From the NCBI GenBank assembly GCA_030603505.1, contig JAUVXQ010000062.1, forward strand, positions 1-7,194: a stretch of DNA of 7,194 nt, in the 5' to 3' direction. Shown here in pieces: positions 6,327-7,194 of the stretch. Every line of letters starts with the position of its first letter. Position 1 is the stretch's first letter. The DNA is from Candidatus Heimdallarchaeota archaeon (GTDB lineage Archaea; Asgardarchaeota; Heimdallarchaeia; Heimdallarchaeales; Heimdallarchaeaceae). Both the position numbers and the translations under genes were made by a program. The notes beneath the pieces are model-generated. The model was not told the origin of the DNA and searched no databases. It saw only the letters and a list, made by a program, of their open reading frames with translations.

Positions 6327-7194
6327 GTGAATAGTTTGTCACGGCTTGAATCCAGAGAATACCAGAACGTTATAGTAAATAGAATCAAAGAACTTGTTTC
6401 AAAAAATAATAGTGTTATTTTGGAACTTGATTGTGGAATGGGGAAACGAGTGCTTTCATATCGTTTACTCACAGAGGTTTTTAGTAACAAAAAAATTGTT
6501 TTTTTCCTTCAGACTCATTCCTCACTCCAAGAAACCTTGCATTATCTGACTAACGAATACGGTGGTGTTAATGGATTAAGTGTAATAAAAAGTGGTTTGG
6601 ATAAAAATTATCGTAAATATTTGCTAGAGAACAATCGTGTTATCTTAACCCTTCCCACCGTTTTTCTGAATACGATAAAATCATTCCCAGAACTTGCTGG
6701 AATGTTTGAAATCGCAATTATTAATGAAGTCGATGAGATTGTCCGTCGTTTCACACACCGCAATGTTCTATGTGTTCCTTGGAGCAAATTAATCCCATCA
6801 CTAAAAAATGCTATGTTCATAGGAATGAGTGGTACTTTACGAGATAATCACTTGGTTCTTGATGAGAGTCAGCTTCAACTTAGAAAGGAACTAAGCACTA
6901 TTAGTGAATTCATTCCTAATAGCGCTCTTATCACCATTGAAGAATTTATAGATACAGATTTGAAAGACTACATCAAATACTCAGAAGTGCACATATTACC
7001 AGTAAAAGACTCGAGAACAGCAGAGATAATATTGAAACTTACAGCACTAATCGATGAAACTAAGGAAGAGATAATGCATACAGTGAGAGAATTTTCACCC
7101 CAAGACTTTCAAAAACTCCAGCAAAATTTCTTTCAACAGCTACCATTTTTATCGATTGAAACTGAATTGGTTGAGAAATTTAACAGGCTTCTTC
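6327..7194 (+). CDS. Hef/FANCM/XPF-like SF2 helicase with altered ATPase motifs, 3'-truncated by the window edge
   Basis: The frame opens after TAG 6288-6290 and stays open to the window end. No in-frame ATG exists near the N-terminus; GTG 6327 gives 'MNSLSRLESREYQ'. TTG 6324 and TTG 6336 are alternatives. The visible 289 residues resemble helicase domain 1. They include a Q-motif-like 'ESREYQ' (8-13), a Walker A position 'LDCGMGKRVL' (34-43, Lys40), 'FFLQTHSSLQETLHYL' (motif Ia region), 'VILTLPTVFLN' (like the 'STPQ' segment), a motif II position 'IINEVDEI' (131-138) and motif III 'GMSGT' (166-170). A segment around 'YIKYSEVHILPVKDSRTAEI' followed by long helices resembles the helical insert of Hef/FANCM and the matching region of XPF. 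Motif I has Arg instead of Thr/Ser after the Lys, and motif II begins with Asn instead of Asp, so ATPase activity is doubtful. Helicase domain 2 and any ERCC4 nuclease would lie beyond the window. Family placement is by eye; another DEAD/DEAH-type helicase is possible. Confidence 0.72.
   Translation, partial: MNSLSRLESREYQNVIVNRIKELVSKNNSVILELDCGMGKRVLSYRLLTEVFSNKKIVFFLQTHSSLQETLHYLTNEYGGVNGLSVIKSGLDKNYRKYLLENNRVILTLPTVFLNTIKSFPELAGMFEIAIINEVDEIVRRFTHRNVLCVPWSKLIPSLKNAMFIGMSGTLRDNHLVLDESQLQLRKELSTISEFIPNSALITIEEFIDTDLKDYIKYSEVHILPVKDSRTAEIILKLTALIDETKEEIMHTVREFSPQDFQKLQQNFFQQLPFLSIETELVEKFNRLL

Noticed and set aside
6266..6820. Two minus-strand ORFs (6266-6490 and 6608-6820) opposite the helicase
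   Set aside because: They are shadows of the plus-strand frame that contains recognisable helicase motifs in correct order and spacing.
1..7194. tRNA, rRNA, CRISPR array, transposase or terminal inverted repeats
   Set aside because: I looked on both strands and saw no cloverleaf, repeat-spacer pattern or transposase motif; the only mobile-type gene is the homing endonuclease.

Overview
The window suggests an AT-rich archaeal chromosome. It carries full-length pyruvate phosphate dikinase (PPDK) and SurE genes. The intergenic regions hold TATA-like boxes and T/C-rich termination tracts rather than -10/-35 promoters and hairpins, and Shine-Dalgarno sequences are weak or absent. A partial SF2 helicase of the Hef/FANCM/XPF type also fits an archaeon. 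An Asgard (for example Heimdall-type) or other AT-rich archaeal lineage is my guess from the gene mix. No rRNA, tRNA or other phylogenetic marker is present to confirm it.

Layout: (1) 2-1237 (+) is the C-terminal part of a CHAT-domain caspase-like protease, cut by the left window edge. Its His/Cys dyad is intact and a short helical linker precedes the domain, as in TPR-CHAT proteins. (2) 1296-2360 (+) is a free-standing LAGLIDADG homing endonuclease with an N-terminal helix-turn-helix-like segment, a selfish element placed tightly between the CHAT gene and the PPDK gene. (3) 2361-2392 is a very short convergent junction with T/C-rich termination signals. (4) 2393-5101 (-) is complete PPDK. 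(5) 5102-5321 is a divergent promoter region. (6) 5322-6134 (+) is SurE 5'/3'-nucleotidase. (7) 6135-6326 is a 192-base gap with a strong TATA-like box and an imperfect direct repeat. (8) 6327-7194 (+) is the N-terminal 289 codons of a Hef/XPF-like helicase that runs off the right edge.

How the genes relate: PPDK (pyruvate/PEP interconversion) and SurE (nucleotide dephosphorylation) look like ordinary housekeeping genes that share a divergent intergenic region but no obvious pathway. The CHAT protease and homing endonuclease form the accessory end of the window. The CHAT protein could belong to a signalling, cell-death or defence module whose other parts lie left of the window. The most interesting coding observation is the last gene. 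Its fold and motif order look like the Hef/XPF helicase, but both Mg-coordinating positions of the ATPase (motif I Thr and the first motif II Asp) are replaced. This resembles the decayed helicase domain of eukaryotic XPF.
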